NCBI RefSeq assembly: GCF_900095185.1
Contig: NZ_LT606948.1
Span: 682,001 to 746,000, forward strand
Origin: Polynucleobacter necessarius
GTDB taxonomy: Bacteria; Pseudomonadota; Gammaproteobacteria; Burkholderiales; Burkholderiaceae
DNA: 64,000 nucleotides
Reading direction: 5' to 3'
Shown here: positions 1-11,010 of the stretch, piece after piece
How the letters are laid out: every line of letters starts with the position of its first letter
How positions within the stretch are numbered: position 1 is the first letter of the stretch
Translations under genes and position numbers: made by a program
Notes under the pieces: generated by a model
Database searches by the model: none
What the model was told of the DNA's origin: nothing
Seen by the model: the letters and a program-made list of their open reading frames with translations, nothing else

Positions 1-1587
1 GTAGTACGTGGCGACGTAGTGGCTGACGGTGCATCTACTGACTTGGGTGAATTGGCTTTGGGTCAAAACATGACTGTGGCATTTATGCCATGGAATGGCT
101 ACAACTTTGAAGATTCGATCTTGATCTCGGAGAAAGTGGTTGCAGATGACCGTTACACCTCTATTCATATTGAAGAGTTGTCAGTGGTTGCGCGTGATAC
201 CAAGCTTGGGTCAGAAGAGATTGCTCGTGATATTTCCAATTTGGCAGAGTCACAGCTTCCTTCCGGCATGGTTGGTACGGTTATTGATGTTCAAGTCTTC
301 ACTCGTGAAGGTATTGAGCGCGATGCTCGAGCACAGTTCATCATTCAGGAAGAGCTCCAGCGTTATCGTTTGGACTTAAACGACCAGTTGCGTATTGTCG
401 AGGGCGATGCCTTCATGCGTTTAGAAAAGCTGTTGATTGGCAAAGTTGCTAATGGCGGCCCTAAGAAATTAGCTAAAGGCACCAAGATCAATAAGGATTA
501 CCTTGCTGATTTGGATCAATACTATTGGTTTGATATTCGTCCAGCAGATGAGGAAGCGGCTTCACAACTTGAAGCAATCAAGTCCTCTATCGAAGCGAAA
601 CGTAAACAGTTTGATGAAGCTTTTGAAGAGAAGCGCACTAAGCTTACTCAGGGCGATGATTTACAACCTGGCGTAACAAAGATGGTTAAGGTCTACTTAG
701 CTGTTAAGCGTCGCTTGCAACCTGGTGATAAAATGGCTGGTCGTCACGGTAATAAGGGTGTAGTTTCTAAAATCGCCCCTGCTGAAGATATGCCATTTAT
801 GGCAGACGGACGTCCTGTTGATATCGTCTTGAACCCATTGGGAGTTCCTTCCCGCATGAACGTTGGTCAGATCTTGGAAACCCACCTAGGTTGGGCTGCT
901 CAAGGTATTGGTAAGCGTATTGATGAAATGGTTCGTCAGCAAGCTAAGCAAGCTGAGTTACGTAAGTTCCTCAAGCAGCTCTACAACGAAACAGGTCGCA
1001 TTGAAGATATCGATAACTTCACTGACGAGCAAATCAACGTATTGGCTGAGAATCTCCGCCAAGGCTTACCATTTGCTACTCCAGTGTTTGACGGTGCAAC
1101 TGAAGCCGAAATCGGACGCATGCTCGAGCTGGCCTATCCAGAAGAAGTAGCTACTTCTTTGAAGATGACCCCATCACGTCAGCAAATGATTTTGTGTGAT
1201 GGCCGTACTGGCGATCAGTTTGAGCGTCCAGTCACTGTTGGCGTAATGCACGTCTTGAAACTCCATCATTTGGTGGATGACAAGATGCATGCTCGTTCAA
1301 CTGGACCTTACTCTCTAGTAACGCAACAGCCATTGGGCGGTAAAGCTCAGTTTGGTGGTCAGCGCTTTGGTGAGATGGAAGTCTGGGCCCTCGAAGCATA
1401 CGGTGCTTCATATGTCTTGCAGGAAATGCTGACAGTGAAGTCCGATGACGTCGCAGGCCGTACCAAGGTGTACGAAAACATCGTCAAGGGCGAGCACACG
1501 ATTGATGCTGGCATGCCCGAATCCTTCAACGTGCTGGTAAAAGAAATCCGTTCGTTGGGTATTGACATTGATATGGAGCACAACTGA
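1..1587 (+). CDS. rpoB: RNA polymerase subunit beta, C-terminal part (5' end outside window)
   Basis: This is the last 528 codons of the beta subunit, open from base 1 in frame 1, so the gene begins upstream of the window. Beta forms half of the catalytic pincer of RNA polymerase. The invariant [12 protein letters not shown] block begins near residue 242 of the fragment, and the conserved C-terminal clamp segment with [13 protein letters not shown] and [12 protein letters not shown] closes it. By comparison with the usual length of about 1,350 residues, roughly the C-terminal 40 percent is present; the rifampicin-binding cluster lies upstream and cannot be read. The stop is one base before the ATG of rpoC, the normal rpoBC arrangement. 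No disruption is visible. Confidence 0.98.
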   Translation, partial: VVRGDVVADGASTDLGELALGQNMTVAFMPWNGYNFEDSILISEKVVADDRYTSIHIEELSVVARDTKLGSEEIARDISNLAESQLPSGMVGTVIDVQVFTREGIERDARAQFIIQEELQRYRLDLNDQLRIVEGDAFMRLEKLLIGKVANGGPKKLAKGTKINKDYLADLDQYYWFDIRPADEEAASQLEAIKSSIEAKRKQFDEAFEEKRTKLTQGDDLQPGVTKMVKVYLAVKRRLQPGDKMAGRHGNKGVVSKIAPAEDMPFMADGRPVDIVLNPLGVPSRMNVGQILETHLGWAAQGIGKRIDEMVRQQAKQAELRKFLKQLYNETGRIEDIDNFTDEQINVLAENLRQGLPFATPVFDGATEAEIGRMLELAYPEEVATSLKMTPSRQQMILCDGRTGDQFERPVTVGVMHVLKLHHLVDDKMHARSTGPYSLVTQQPLGGKAQFGGQRFGEMEVWALEAYGASYVLQEMLTVKSDDVAGRTKVYENIVKGEHTIDAGMPESFNVLVKEIRSLGIDIDMEHN

Positions 1588-1588
1588 T

Positions 1589-4500
1589 ATGAAAGCATTG
1601 CTCGATTTATTTAAGCAAGCGCAAGGTGATGAGCAGTTTGATGTCATCAAGATTGGCCTTGCATCCCCTGAGAAAATTCGCTCATGGTCTTTTGGTGAAG
1701 TACGCAAACCAGAAACAATCAACTATCGGACTTTTAAGCCCGAGCGTGATGGTTTGTTCTGCGCCAAGATTTTTGGACCAACTAAAGACTACGAGTGCTT
1801 ATGCGGCAAGTACAAGCGCTTAAAGTTCCGTGGCGTTATCTGCGAGAAGTGTGGCGTTGAAGTCACTCTCGCTAAAGTGCGTCGTGAGCGCATGGGCCAC
1901 ATTGAATTGGCAGCCCCTGTTGCGCATATTTGGTTCTTGAAGTCTTTGCCATCCCGTCTGGGAATGGTGCTCGATATGACTTTGCGTGATATCGAGCGCG
2001 TTCTCTACTTCGAGGCGTATGTCGTTGTTGATCCTGGTATGACTCCTGAAGGCGCGATGAAGCGTGGTCAGATCATATCCGAAAACGAGTACATTGCGAA
2101 GACAGAAGAATATGGTGACGGTGCATTTACGGCCATCATGGGCGCGGAAGGAATTCGTGATCTCTTGCGTTCGATTGATATCGATCGCGAAGTAGAGACG
2201 ATTCGTGCTGAATTGAAGGCGACAGGCAGTGATGCCAAGATCAAGAAATACGCCAAGCGTTTAAAGGTACTCGAAGCGTTCCAGACTTCAGGCATTAAGC
2301 CTGACTGGATGATCATGGAGGTCTTGCCTGTATTGCCTCCCGAATTACGTCCATTGGTGCCGTTGGATGGCGGTCGCTTTGCCACCTCCGATTTGAACGA
2401 TCTCTATCGTCGCGTGATCAATCGTAATAACCGCTTGAAGCGGTTGTTAGAGTTGCGCGCACCAGAGATCATCGTTCGTAACGAAAAACGAATGTTGCAA
2501 GAAGCGGTTGACTCATTGTTCGACAATGGTCGTCGCGGCAAGGCTATGACTGGCGCTAACAAGCGCCCTCTCAAGTCCTTGGCTGAAATGATTAAAGGTA
2601 AGAGCGGTCGTTTCCGTCAAAACTTGTTGGGTAAACGGGTTGACTACTCTGGTCGTTCAGTCATCGTGGTTGGCCCTACATTGAAATTGCATCAGTGCGG
2701 TTTGCCAAAATTGATAGCATTGGAGTTATTTAAGCCGTTCATTTTTAATAAGCTCGAAACTTTAGGAATTGCAACCACCATTAAGGCTGCGAAGAAAGAA
2801 GTTGAAAGCCAGACGCCAATCGTTTGGGACATTCTCGAAGAAGTGATTCGTGAACATCCAATCATGTTGAACCGTGCACCGACTTTGCACCGTCTTGGTA
2901 TTCAGGCTTTTGAGCCAATGCTAATTGAAGGCAAAGCAATCCAATTGCACCCATTGGTTTGCGCAGCATTTAACGCAGACTTTGACGGCGACCAAATGGC
3001 GGTTCACGTTCCTTTGTCGCTCGAAGCGCAAATGGAAGCACGTACGCTGATGTTAGCCTCTAACAATGTGTTGTTCCCAGCGAACGGCGAGCCATCTATC
3101 GTTCCTTCACAGGACGTGGTGTTGGGTCTTTACTACGCTACCCGTGACAAGATCAACGGTAAAGGCGAAGGCATGGTTTTCGCGAACATTACTGAAGTAA
3201 TGCGTGCATACGAAGCAGGTCAAGTTGAATTGGCATCTCGTGTTGCAGTGCGTATTACTGAGTATGACATCGTGGATAAGAAGGCGGAAGGCGATGCGCG
3301 TGTTTCTGAGAAGACCAAGATTTATCAAACATCAGTTGGCCGTGCCATCTTGTCTGAGATTTTGCCTAAAGGGATGTCTTTCGAGGAAATCAATAAACCT
3401 TTGAAGAAAAAAGAAATCTCCCGATTGATCAACACTTCTTTTCGTAAGTGTGGCTTGCGTGAGACCGTGATTTTTGCTGATCGTCTCTTGCAGTCTGGTT
3501 TCCGTTTGGCTACTAAGGCCGGTATCTCGATTGCGATCGACGATATGCTGATTCCAAGCTCTAAAGAGCGCATCATCACCGAAGCTTCTACCAAGGTGAA
3601 GGAATATGACAAGCAATTCATGTCTGGTCTCGTAACTAATCAAGAGCGTTATAACAACGTTGTTGATATTTGGGGTGCCGCTGGCGACCAAGTTGGTAAA
3701 GCGATGATGGATGAGTTATCACATGTGGATGTACTTGATCGTAACGGTAAGCCTGCCCGTCAAGAATCCTTTAACTCTATCTATATGATGGCGGACTCTG
3801 GTGCTCGCGGATCTGCAGCCCAGATTCGTCAGTTGGCCGGTATGCGTGGTTTGATGGCTAAGCCTGATGGCTCCATCATCGAAACCCCAATTACTGCGAA
3901 CTTCCGTGAAGGCTTGAACGTGTTGCAGTACTTCATTTCAACCCACGGTGCTCGTAAAGGTTTGGCTGACACTGCATTGAAAACTGCTAACTCCGGTTAC
4001 TTGACACGTCGTTTATGCGACGTAACACAAGACCTCGTTGTGATCGAAGAAGATTGCGGTACGACTACTGGTGTAACCATGAAAGCGCTTGTTGAAGGCG
4101 GCGAAATTATCGAGGCATTGCGCGATCGTATTTTGGGCCGTGTATGTATCGGTGACATCGTTCGTCCTGACACACAAGAGATCACTGTTCCTAATGACAC
4201 ATTGCTCGATGAAGATCATGTTGATCAAATCGTTGCATTGGGTATCGACGAAGTCAAAGTTCGCACAGTACTCTCTTGCCAGACCCGTTATGGTTTGTGC
4301 GCGAAGTGCTATGGACGTGATTTAGGTCGCGGTGGCTTGGTGAACGTTGGTGAGGCGGTTGGTGTGATTGCTGCTCAGTCCATCGGTGAGCCAGGCACAC
4401 AGTTGACAATGCGCACCTTCCACATCGGTGGTGCGGCTTCACGCGCTTTAGTTGCAAGTAATATTGAAGCTAAATCGAATGGTACTTTGAAGTTCTCTGG

Positions 4501-5845
4501 CGCGATGCGTGTTGTGAAAAACGCTAAGGGTGAGCAGATCGTGATTTCACGCTCTGGCGAAGCTTTGATCGTTGAAGACAATGGTCGTGAACGCGAGCGT
4601 CATAAAGTTCCTTACGGCGCAACTCTCTTGTTAAAAGAAGACGCAGCAGTGAAAGCCGGAGCAAGCTTGGCAACTTGGGACCCATTAACACGCCCGATCA
4701 TTTCTGAGTATGCTGGTGTTGCTCGCTTTGACAACGTTGAAGAAGGCGTCACCGTTGCCAAACAGGTTGATGAAGTAACTGGCCTTTCAACTTTGGTGGT
4801 CATTGATGGTCAACGTCGTTCAGCAGCGAGCAAAGGCGTTCGCCCAGTAATCAACTTGGTTGATGACAAGGGCAATGATGTCATGATCGCCGGCACCGAT
4901 CACCCAGTAAATATTGGCCTCCAAGTGGGCGCCTTGATTACTGTTAAAGATGGTCAGACAGTCGAAGTTGGTGAAGTATTAGCACGTATTCCAATCGAAT
5001 CACAGAAGACTCGCGACATTACTGGTGGTTTGCCACGCGTTGCAGAGTTGTTCGAAGCACGCTCACCAAAAGACGCAGCGGTATTGGCGAAAGTGACTGG
5101 AACCGTTTCTTTTGGTAAAGAAACTAAGGGTAAGCAACGTTTGGTGATTACCGATATGGATGGTGAAGCTAATGAATTCTTGATTTCTAAAGAAAAGCAA
5201 GTTCTCGTTCATGACGGCCAAGTTGTGAACAAGGGCGAGATGATTGTGGAAGGTCCTGCTGATCCGCATGACATCTTGACTCTCAAAGGCATCGAAGAGT
5301 TAGCTCTCTACATCGTCGACGAGGTTCAGGACGTTTATCGTCTCCAGGGGGTGAAGATTAATGACACACACATTGAAGTTATTGTGCGTCAGATGTTGCG
5401 TCGTGTTCAGGTAACTGAACCGGGTGATACATCCTTCATTACTGGTGAGCAGGTGGAGCGCTCCAAGTTATATGACGAAAATGATCGTGTCATTGCTGAA
5501 GGTAAACACCCTGCTCAGTTCGATAACGTATTGCTTGGTATTACTAAAGCATCTTTGTCGACCGATAGCTTCATTTCGGCGGCCTCTTTCCAAGAAACCA
5601 CTCGTGTATTGACCGAAGCTGCAATTATGGGCAAGACCGATACTCTTCGTGGCCTCAAGGAAAACGTCATTATTGGTCGTTTGATCCCTGCTGGTACTGG
5701 CTTGTCTTACCGCCGTGCACGCAAGGTCAGAGAGCAATTCGAGCGCGATTGTGCTCAAATGATTGCCGCCGAAGAGGAAGCAATGGCCAATATGCTTGTA
5801 GCAATTGAGACTGAAGTCGTTGCTCCTACTGGGGAGGTTGATTAA
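1589..5845 (+). CDS. rpoC: RNA polymerase subunit beta'
   Basis: Encodes the 1,418-residue catalytic beta' subunit. The frame is open further upstream, but the start is set at the ATG at 1589 because [10 protein letters not shown] matches the family N-terminus and follows the rpoB stop directly. Cys70, Cys72, Cys85 and Cys88 form the N-terminal zinc ribbon, at the same positions as in E. coli. The active-site motif NADFDGD spans residues 462-468, with Asp464, 466 and 468 holding the catalytic Mg2+. A second zinc site uses the Cys of EEDCGTTTG and the cluster [11 protein letters not shown]. Length and motifs are complete. Coupled to rpoB; a 182-base gap follows before rpsL. Confidence 0.99.
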   Translation: MKALLDLFKQAQGDEQFDVIKIGLASPEKIRSWSFGEVRKPETINYRTFKPERDGLFCAKIFGPTKDYECLCGKYKRLKFRGVICEKCGVEVTLAKVRRERMGHIELAAPVAHIWFLKSLPSRLGMVLDMTLRDIERVLYFEAYVVVDPGMTPEGAMKRGQIISENEYIAKTEEYGDGAFTAIMGAEGIRDLLRSIDIDREVETIRAELKATGSDAKIKKYAKRLKVLEAFQTSGIKPDWMIMEVLPVLPPELRPLVPLDGGRFATSDLNDLYRRVINRNNRLKRLLELRAPEIIVRNEKRMLQEAVDSLFDNGRRGKAMTGANKRPLKSLAEMIKGKSGRFRQNLLGKRVDYSGRSVIVVGPTLKLHQCGLPKLIALELFKPFIFNKLETLGIATTIKAAKKEVESQTPIVWDILEEVIREHPIMLNRAPTLHRLGIQAFEPMLIEGKAIQLHPLVCAAFNADFDGDQMAVHVPLSLEAQMEARTLMLASNNVLFPANGEPSIVPSQDVVLGLYYATRDKINGKGEGMVFANITEVMRAYEAGQVELASRVAVRITEYDIVDKKAEGDARVSEKTKIYQTSVGRAILSEILPKGMSFEEINKPLKKKEISRLINTSFRKCGLRETVIFADRLLQSGFRLATKAGISIAIDDMLIPSSKERIITEASTKVKEYDKQFMSGLVTNQERYNNVVDIWGAAGDQVGKAMMDELSHVDVLDRNGKPARQESFNSIYMMADSGARGSAAQIRQLAGMRGLMAKPDGSIIETPITANFREGLNVLQYFISTHGARKGLADTALKTANSGYLTRRLCDVTQDLVVIEEDCGTTTGVTMKALVEGGEIIEALRDRILGRVCIGDIVRPDTQEITVPNDTLLDEDHVDQIVALGIDEVKVRTVLSCQTRYGLCAKCYGRDLGRGGLVNVGEAVGVIAAQSIGEPGTQLTMRTFHIGGAASRALVASNIEAKSNGTLKFSGAMRVVKNAKGEQIVISRSGEALIVEDNGRERERHKVPYGATLLLKEDAAVKAGASLATWDPLTRPIISEYAGVARFDNVEEGVTVAKQVDEVTGLSTLVVIDGQRRSAASKGVRPVINLVDDKGNDVMIAGTDHPVNIGLQVGALITVKDGQTVEVGEVLARIPIESQKTRDITGGLPRVAELFEARSPKDAAVLAKVTGTVSFGKETKGKQRLVITDMDGEANEFLISKEKQVLVHDGQVVNKGEMIVEGPADPHDILTLKGIEELALYIVDEVQDVYRLQGVKINDTHIEVIVRQMLRRVQVTEPGDTSFITGEQVERSKLYDENDRVIAEGKHPAQFDNVLLGITKASLSTDSFISAASFQETTRVLTEAAIMGKTDTLRGLKENVIIGRLIPAGTGLSYRRARKVREQFERDCAQMIAAEEEAMANMLVAIETEVVAPTGEVD

Positions 5846-5861
5846 AGCTAATTTGGTAATT

Positions 5862-5884
5862 TTGGCTAGAAATGGCCAGTTTTT
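5862..5884 (+). terminator. Weak hairpin plus T-run after rpoC
   Basis: A short inverted repeat (TTGGC / GCCAG, loop of eight, one G-U pair) is followed at once by TTTTT. It lies 16 bases after the rpoC stop and just before a good promoter. The stem is short, so it may be only a partial terminator or attenuator. A second pair of arms, TGGCCAG at 5873-5879 and CTGGCCA at 5908-5914, could form an alternative fold across the -35 region. Confidence 0.35.
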
Positions 5885-5894
5885 CCCCATTTGG

Positions 5895-5923
5895 TTGACG
5901 GAAAAGGCTGGCCAAGCTAAAAT
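5895..5923 (+). promoter_or_regulatory. Sigma-70 promoter for rpsL / str genes
   Basis: TTGACG (5895-5900) and TAAAAT (5918-5923) are separated by exactly 17 bases, each close to consensus. Transcription would start near 5930, giving a leader of about 100 bases before rpsL. This would let the str genes be transcribed apart from rpoBC. Confidence 0.65.
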
Positions 5924-6027
5924 GCTGAGTTCTACTGATTCAGAAGAGGGTCTTTTTGACCTAGAACTTCTCTAAGTCATTGATTTTCTTAAAGAAAGCA
6001 CCAAAGAAGTACTAACCGAGCTATTTT

Positions 6028-6408
6028 ATGCCAACAATTAATCAATTATTACGCAAGCCAAGAACAAGGCTTACCGTTAAAAGCAAGAGCCCTGCGCTGC
6101 AAAACAGCCCACAGCGCCGTGGTGTATGTACACGTGTGTACACAACCACTCCTAAAAAGCCTAACTCTGCGCTACGTAAGGTAGCTAAAGTTCGGTTAAC
6201 CAATGGTTTTGAAGTGATTTCATACATTGGCGGTGAAGGCCATAACCTCCAGGAACACTCAGTAGTGCTGATCCGTGGTGGTCGTGTGAAGGACTTGCCA
6301 GGTGTGCGTTACCACATCGTCCGCGGTTCTTTGGACTTACAAGGCGTTAAAGATCGCAAGCAAGCCCGTTCTAAGTATGGAGCAAAGCGCGCTAAGAAAG
6401 CTGCTTAA
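6028..6408 (+). CDS. rpsL: 30S ribosomal protein S12
   Basis: A 126-residue S12, the decoding-centre protein of the small subunit. The loop [13 protein letters not shown] is intact, with Lys43 (Met counted as 1), the residue whose change classically gives streptomycin resistance, so the predicted allele is the sensitive type. The C-terminal segment [16 protein letters not shown] is also typical. It is the first gene of the str group rpsL-rpsG-fusA-tuf and has its own promoter upstream. Its stop codon lies inside a perfect 9-bp inverted repeat. Confidence 0.98.
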   Translation: MPTINQLLRKPRTRLTVKSKSPALQNSPQRRGVCTRVYTTTPKKPNSALRKVAKVRLTNGFEVISYIGGEGHNLQEHSVVLIRGGRVKDLPGVRYHIVRGSLDLQGVKDRKQARSKYGAKRAKKAA

Positions 6409-6423
6409 TTCATAGAATTAAGC
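6403..6423. repeat. Perfect stem-loop over the rpsL stop codon
   Basis: GCTTAATTC, loop ATA, GAATTAAGC: a perfect 9-bp stem with a three-base loop. The rpsL stop TAA (6406-6408) is within the left arm. No T-run follows, so it does not look like a terminator; it could protect the rpsL mRNA end or affect coupling to rpsG. Confidence 0.5.
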
Positions 6424-6523
6424 AATCGTAGTATTGGTAGTAAGTCATTTTTTGTCAGACTCAAAAGACAAGTAAGTAGTTGTTCCGTCTAGGAATCTTC
6501 TTAGATAGTAGGGCAACCGGAGC

Positions 6524-6545
6524 GGATGGTTCGCCTGAATCATCC
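6524..6545 (+). promoter_or_regulatory. Leader hairpin before rpsG, candidate S7 site
   Basis: GGATGGTTC (6524-6532), loop GCCT, GAATCATCC (6537-6545) form a 9-bp stem with one G-U pair. It lies 14 bases before the GGAG ribosome site of rpsG in a 160-base intergenic region. In E. coli the rpsL-rpsG gap binds S7 for autogenous control; that this hairpin has the same job is inference. Confidence 0.45.
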
Positions 6546-6568
6546 CTAACTGAACTGAAGGAGTTGTT

Positions 6569-7039
6569 ATGCCACGTCGTCGTGAAGTTCCCAAAAGGGA
6601 AATTTTGCCGGATCCAAAATTCGGTAATGTAGAAGTAGCTAAATTCATGAACGTCCTCATGTTGGACGGCAAGAAATCGGTAGCAGAACGCATTGTGTAT
6701 GGCGCCTTTGATCATATCGAGAAAAAAGCAAATAAAGAACCACTCGAAATTTTTTCAACTGCCATGGGTAACGTTAAGCCGATGGTGGAAGTAAAAAGTC
6801 GTCGTGTTGGTGGTGCTAACTATCAAGTTCCAGCTGAAGTTCGCCCATCACGTCGTTCCGCCTTGGCAATGCGCTGGTTGCGTGAAGCCGCTAAAAAGCG
6901 TGGCGAAAAATCAATGGCTCAACGTTTGGCCAACGAATTATTAGAAGCTGCTGAAGGTCGTGGCGGCGCTATGAAGAAGCGTGAAGAAGTGCACCGCATG
7001 GCAGAAGCCAATAAGGCTTTCTCACATTTCCGCTTCTAA
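6569..7039 (+). CDS. rpsG: 30S ribosomal protein S7
   Basis: A 156-residue S7, the primary assembly protein of the 30S head that contacts the E-site tRNA. The N-terminus [20 protein letters not shown] and the block [20 protein letters not shown] are characteristic of the family, and the length equals the common short S7 form. The start follows a clear AAGGAG site. The 160-base leader upstream is unusually long and structured for this operon. fusA follows after 28 bases. Confidence 0.98.
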   Translation: MPRRREVPKREILPDPKFGNVEVAKFMNVLMLDGKKSVAERIVYGAFDHIEKKANKEPLEIFSTAMGNVKPMVEVKSRRVGGANYQVPAEVRPSRRSALAMRWLREAAKKRGEKSMAQRLANELLEAAEGRGGAMKKREEVHRMAEANKAFSHFRF

Positions 7040-7067
7040 TCGCAATAGTCAAGAAAAGGCATAAACA

Positions 7068-9170
7068 GTGGCACGTAAAACTCCCATCGACAAATACCGC
7101 AATATTGGTATTTCTGCGCATATTGACGCAGGTAAGACAACAACTACAGAACGCGTTCTGTTCTATACCGGTGTTAATCACAAAATCGGTGAAGTGCATG
7201 ATGGCGCAGCTACCATGGACTGGATGGAGCAAGAGCAAGAGCGTGGCATCACCATTACTTCTGCTGCTACCACCACTTTCTGGAAGGGTATGGCAGGCAA
7301 TATGCCTGAGCACCGTATCAACATTATTGATACCCCAGGACACGTAGATTTCACCATTGAAGTTGAGCGCTCTATGCGCGTTTTGGATGGCGCTTGCATG
7401 GTTTATTGTGCGGTAGGTGGTGTTCAGCCACAATCTGAAACTGTTTGGCGTCAAGCTAACAAGTATCAGGTGCCACGTTTGGCGTTCGTAAACAAGATGG
7501 ACCGTACTGGTGCGAACTTCTTCACAGTTTATGACCAGATGAAAGCCCGTCTTAAAGCGAACCCAATCTTGATCCAGATTCCAATCGGCGCAGAAGACAA
7601 CTTCAAAGGCGTTATTGACTTGGTAAAAATGAAAGCCATTATTTGGGATGAGGCCTCACAAGGTACTAAGTTCACGTACGAAGATATTCCTGCTGAGTTG
7701 CAAACATCTGCTGAAGAGTGGCGCGAGAAAATGCTCGAAGCCGCTGCAGAGAGCTCAGAAGAGTTGATGGAAAAGTATCTCGGCGGCGAAGGCTTGACAG
7801 AAGATGAAATCAAAAAAGCATTGCGTCAACGTACTATTGCTAATGAAATCGTTCCAATGTTGTGCGGAACTGCCTTTAAGAACAAAGGTGTTCAGGCAAT
7901 GTTGGATGCGGTAGTTGAGTTATTACCATCTCCATTAGATGTGCCGCCAGTGCCATGTGGATTGGAAGACGGTACACCTGCAGAACGAAAAGCTGCCGAT
8001 GATGAGAAATTTTCAGCATTGGCATTTAAGATCATGACCGACCCATTCGTTGGTCAGCTCATTTTCTTTCGTGTTTACTCAGGTGTAATGAAGTCTGGCG
8101 ACACCATCTACAACCCAATTAAGGGAAAAAAAGAGCGTGTTGGTCGCTTGTTGCAAATGCACGCTAACCAACGTGAAGAAATTAAAGAAGTTTACGCAGG
8201 TGATATCGCTGCTGCTGTTGGTCTCAAAGATGTAACCACAGGTGAGACATTGTGCGATCCAGATAGCATTGTGATCCTGGAGCGCATGGTATTCCCAGAG
8301 TCAGTGATCTCTCAAGCAGTGGAGCCTAAGACAAAAGCTGACCAAGAAAAAATGGGGCTTGCATTAAATCGGTTAGCCCAAGAAGATCCTTCCTTCCGCG
8401 TGAAGACTGATGAAGAATCAGGCCAAACCATTATTTCCGGTATGGGCGAGCTCCACTTGGAAATTTTGGTTGATCGTATGAAGCGCGAATTTGGTGTTGA
8501 AGCCACTGTTGGTAAGCCACAGGTTGCTTACCGCGAAACAATTCGCAAAACCTGCGACGAAGTTGAAGGTAAGTTTGTTAAGCAATCTGGTGGTCGTGGT
8601 CAATATGGTCACGTTGTATTGAAGCTTGAGCCACAGGAACCAGGCAAAGGATTTGAATTCGTTGACGCTATTAAGGGCGGTGTTGTTCCACGCGAATACA
8701 TCCCTGCAGTTGAAAAAGGCATTATTGAAACATTGAACTCCGGTATCTTGGCTGGGTATCCAGTCGTTGATGTCAAAGCAACATTGTTCTTCGGTTCATA
8801 CCATGATGTTGACTCCAATGAAAACGCATTTAAGATGGCGGGCTCGATGGCGTTTAAAGACGGTATGCGCAGAGCGGCTCCAGTATTGCTCGAGCCAATG
8901 ATGGCTGTAGAAGTTGAAACGCCAGAAGATTTCATGGGTAACGTAATGGGTGACCTCTCATCCCGTCGCGGTATTTTGCAAGGTATGGATGACATTCCAG
9001 GTGGCGGCAAGATTGTTCGCGCTGAAGTGCCATTGGCAGAGATATTTGGTTACTCAACCGACTTGCGCTCGTTGACCCAAGGTCGTGCTACCTACACCAT
9101 GGAATTTAAGCATTATTCCGAAGCACCTAAGAACGTTGCAGAAGCAGTTATGGCTGCTAAAGCGAAATAA
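7068..9170 (+). CDS. fusA: Translation elongation factor G
   Basis: A 700-residue EF-G, the GTPase that drives ribosomal translocation. G-domain motifs are intact: AHIDAGKT at 17-24, DTPGH at 88-92 and NKMD at 142-145. The remaining length fits domains II to V. The start is GTG at 7068 after an AAAGG-type ribosome site; [15 protein letters not shown] is the expected N-terminus. Part of rpsL-rpsG-fusA-tuf, with 50 bases to tuf. Nothing is missing. Confidence 0.98.
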   Translation: MARKTPIDKYRNIGISAHIDAGKTTTTERVLFYTGVNHKIGEVHDGAATMDWMEQEQERGITITSAATTTFWKGMAGNMPEHRINIIDTPGHVDFTIEVERSMRVLDGACMVYCAVGGVQPQSETVWRQANKYQVPRLAFVNKMDRTGANFFTVYDQMKARLKANPILIQIPIGAEDNFKGVIDLVKMKAIIWDEASQGTKFTYEDIPAELQTSAEEWREKMLEAAAESSEELMEKYLGGEGLTEDEIKKALRQRTIANEIVPMLCGTAFKNKGVQAMLDAVVELLPSPLDVPPVPCGLEDGTPAERKAADDEKFSALAFKIMTDPFVGQLIFFRVYSGVMKSGDTIYNPIKGKKERVGRLLQMHANQREEIKEVYAGDIAAAVGLKDVTTGETLCDPDSIVILERMVFPESVISQAVEPKTKADQEKMGLALNRLAQEDPSFRVKTDEESGQTIISGMGELHLEILVDRMKREFGVEATVGKPQVAYRETIRKTCDEVEGKFVKQSGGRGQYGHVVLKLEPQEPGKGFEFVDAIKGGVVPREYIPAVEKGIIETLNSGILAGYPVVDVKATLFFGSYHDVDSNENAFKMAGSMAFKDGMRRAAPVLLEPMMAVEVETPEDFMGNVMGDLSSRRGILQGMDDIPGGGKIVRAEVPLAEIFGYSTDLRSLTQGRATYTMEFKHYSEAPKNVAEAVMAAKAK

Positions 9171-9220
9171 TTTATCCACATTAATTTTGAATATTGACTA
9201 GCTAAAGAAGGCAGACAAAA

Positions 9221-10411
9221 ATGGCAAAAGAAAAGTTCGAGCGGACAAAACCGCACGTAAACGTAGGTACTATCGGTCACGTTGACCACGGTAAAACTAC
9301 TTTGACAGCAGCAATCGCAACTGTGCTCTCAAAAGCATTCGGTGGCGAAGCAAAAGCATACGATCAGATCGATGCTGCTCCAGAAGAAAAGGCCCGTGGT
9401 ATTACGATTAACACTGCGCACGTTGAGTACGAGACAGCCAATCGTCACTATGCTCACGTAGATTGCCCAGGACACGCTGACTACGTCAAGAACATGATTA
9501 CTGGCGCTGCTCAGATGGACGGCGCTATTTTGGTTTGTTCTGCTGCTGACGGCCCAATGCCACAAACTCGTGAGCACATTCTCTTGGCACGCCAGGTGGG
9601 CGTTCCTTACATCGTCGTTTTCTTGAATAAGTGTGACATGGTTGATGACGCTGAATTGCTCGAGTTAGTTGAAATGGAAGTGCGTGAACTTCTGTCTAAG
9701 TACAACTTCCCTGGCGATGACACACCAATCATCCAAGGTTCTGCTAAGTTAGCCCTAGAAGGCGATGAAGGTCCATTGGGTAAAGAAGCCATCATGAAAT
9801 TGGCTGAAACCCTTGACTCTTACATCCCTACTCCAGAGCGTGCGGTTGAAGGTGCGTTCTTGATGCCAGTAGAAGACGTGTTCTCGATCTCCGGTCGAGG
9901 TACTGTCGTCACTGGTCGTATTGAGCGCGGTATCGTTAAAGTCGGCGAAGAGATCGAAATTATCGGCATCAAGCCAACTCTTAAGACAACCTGTACTGGT
10001 GTTGAAATGTTCCGTAAATTGCTCGACCAAGGTCAAGCAGGCGATAACGTGGGTATCTTGTTGCGCGGTACAAAACGTGAAGAAGTTGAGCGCGGCCAAG
10101 TATTGGCTAAGCCGGGTTCTATCACTCCACATACGCACTTTACTGCCGAGGTTTACATCTTGGGTAAAGACGAAGGTGGTCGTCATACTCCATTCTTTAA
10201 CAACTATCGTCCCCAGTTCTACTTCCGTACTACAGACGTAACGGGTTCAATCGAGTTGCCAAAAGACAAAGAAATGGTGATGCCAGGTGATAACCTCACG
10301 ATTACCGTCAAACTAATCGCACCAATCGCGATGGAAGAAGGTTTACGTTTTGCGATCCGTGAAGGTGGCCGTACTGTTGGCGCCGGAGTGGTTGCAAAGA
10401 TTTTGGCTTAA
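9221..10411 (+). CDS. tuf: Translation elongation factor Tu
   Basis: A 396-residue EF-Tu, which delivers aminoacyl-tRNA to the ribosome as a GTP complex. The P-loop GHVDHGKT is at residues 19-26, and DCPGH and NKCD follow at the usual spacing; domains II and III are full length. Many relatives carry a second tuf copy before secE-nusG, outside this window. A hairpin without a long T-run follows, then rpsJ after 90 bases. Confidence 0.98.
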   Translation: MAKEKFERTKPHVNVGTIGHVDHGKTTLTAAIATVLSKAFGGEAKAYDQIDAAPEEKARGITINTAHVEYETANRHYAHVDCPGHADYVKNMITGAAQMDGAILVCSAADGPMPQTREHILLARQVGVPYIVVFLNKCDMVDDAELLELVEMEVRELLSKYNFPGDDTPIIQGSAKLALEGDEGPLGKEAIMKLAETLDSYIPTPERAVEGAFLMPVEDVFSISGRGTVVTGRIERGIVKVGEEIEIIGIKPTLKTTCTGVEMFRKLLDQGQAGDNVGILLRGTKREEVERGQVLAKPGSITPHTHFTAEVYILGKDEGGRHTPFFNNYRPQFYFRTTDVTGSIELPKDKEMVMPGDNLTITVKLIAPIAMEEGLRFAIREGGRTVGAGVVAKILA

Positions 10412-10418
10412 GTGCTAA

Positions 10419-10449
10419 ACGGTGATATTAGTGCTGCTGATGTCACCGT
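10419..10449 (+). promoter_or_regulatory. Hairpin between tuf and rpsJ
   Basis: ACGGTGA (10419-10425) pairs with TCACCGT (10443-10449) across a 17-base loop. Only CTCTTT follows, so termination would be weak. A TATAAC (10464-10469) lies downstream, but no good -35 is seen. It may be a partial terminator or the leader element of rpsJ. Confidence 0.35.
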
Positions 10450-10501
10450 GCTCTTTAGATGTATATAACGTGGCAGCACCACAACGCTCTTTGGAATTAA
10501 T

Positions 10502-10813
10502 ATGCAAAACCAAAAAATTCGTATTCGTCTTAAAGCATTTGATTATCGTTTGATCGACCAGTCTGCTGCTGAAATTGTTGATACAGCCAAGCGTACTGGT
10601 GCAGTTGTTAAGGGTCCAGTACCTCTGCCAACTCGTATCGAGCGTTTTGATATCTTACGTTCCCCGCATGTGAACAAGACATCTCGTGATCAGTTAGAGA
10701 TCCGTACCCATCTCCGTTTGATGGATATCATTGATCCTACAGAGAAAACTGTAGATGCATTGATGAAATTAGACCTCCCAGCAGGTGTGTACGTCGAAAT
10801 TAAGTTGCAGTAA
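10502..10813 (+). CDS. rpsJ: 30S ribosomal protein S10 (NusE)
   Basis: A 103-residue S10, which is also the NusE partner of NusB and NusG in antitermination. The N-terminus [19 protein letters not shown] and the block [19 protein letters not shown] are family hallmarks. It opens the S10 gene order, but here it is cut off from rplC by 197 bases holding a terminator-like hairpin and a promoter, so it appears to belong transcriptionally with fusA-tuf. Confidence 0.98.
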   Translation: MQNQKIRIRLKAFDYRLIDQSAAEIVDTAKRTGAVVKGPVPLPTRIERFDILRSPHVNKTSRDQLEIRTHLRLMDIIDPTEKTVDALMKLDLPAGVYVEIKLQ

Positions 10814-10823
10814 TGTGTTGTTT

Positions 10824-10854
10824 CTGGTCTTTTTGCTTGTCAAGATCAGTTTTT
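10824..10854 (+). terminator. Rho-independent terminator after rpsJ
   Basis: CTGGTCTT (10824-10831) pairs with AAGATCAG (10842-10849) over 8 bp with one G-U pair and a 10-base loop, followed directly by TTTTT (10850-10854). It sits 11 bases after the rpsJ stop and overlaps the -35 element of the next promoter. Confidence 0.6.
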
Positions 10855-10865
10855 CGGGATAAAAT
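10837..10865 (+). promoter_or_regulatory. Sigma-70 promoter for rplC
   Basis: TTGTCA (10837-10842) and TAAAAT (10860-10865) are 17 bases apart. A start near 10872 would give a leader of about 140 bases. The motif AAGGCTTC begins two bases after the -10 element, as it does at the rplN promoter. Confidence 0.65.
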
Positions 10866-11010
10866 TTAAGGCTTCACTCAATTATTTGAGTTCAAATATT
10901 AGTTTTATCAGCATTAAAAACGTTGTAAGTTATTGATTTAGAAGTATTTTTACTTGTAAATCACTGAAATTAATTTTGCCGACCAATTGAAGTCGGCGTG
11001 GAGCATGAAT
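10866..11010 (+). promoter_or_regulatory. Structured leader of rplC
   Basis: Three successive hairpins are visible: ACTCAA/TTGAGT (10876-10891, loop TTAT); a long stem GATTTA-g-AAGTA/TACTT-g-TAAATC (10935-10962, loop TTTT, one mismatch); and GCCGAC/GTCGGC (10978-10997), directly before the GGAG ribosome site at 11000-11003. In E. coli the S10 operon leader is the L4 autoregulation target; here the leader lies before rplC, and its function is inferred. Confidence 0.45.

Noticed and set aside
5468..5890. 140-codon open frame on the minus strand over the end of rpoC
   Set aside because: Antisense to a complete rpoC; no family features.
6969..7454. 161-codon open frame on the minus strand over rpsG/fusA
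   Set aside because: It is antisense to two highly conserved genes and has no ribosome site or recognisable motif; it is a by-product of their codon use.
9172..9180. Perfect DnaA box TTATCCACA between fusA and tuf
   Set aside because: A single 9-mer is expected about once by chance in a window this size, and no cluster, AT-rich unwinding zone or dnaA-type gene is near, so it is not an origin.
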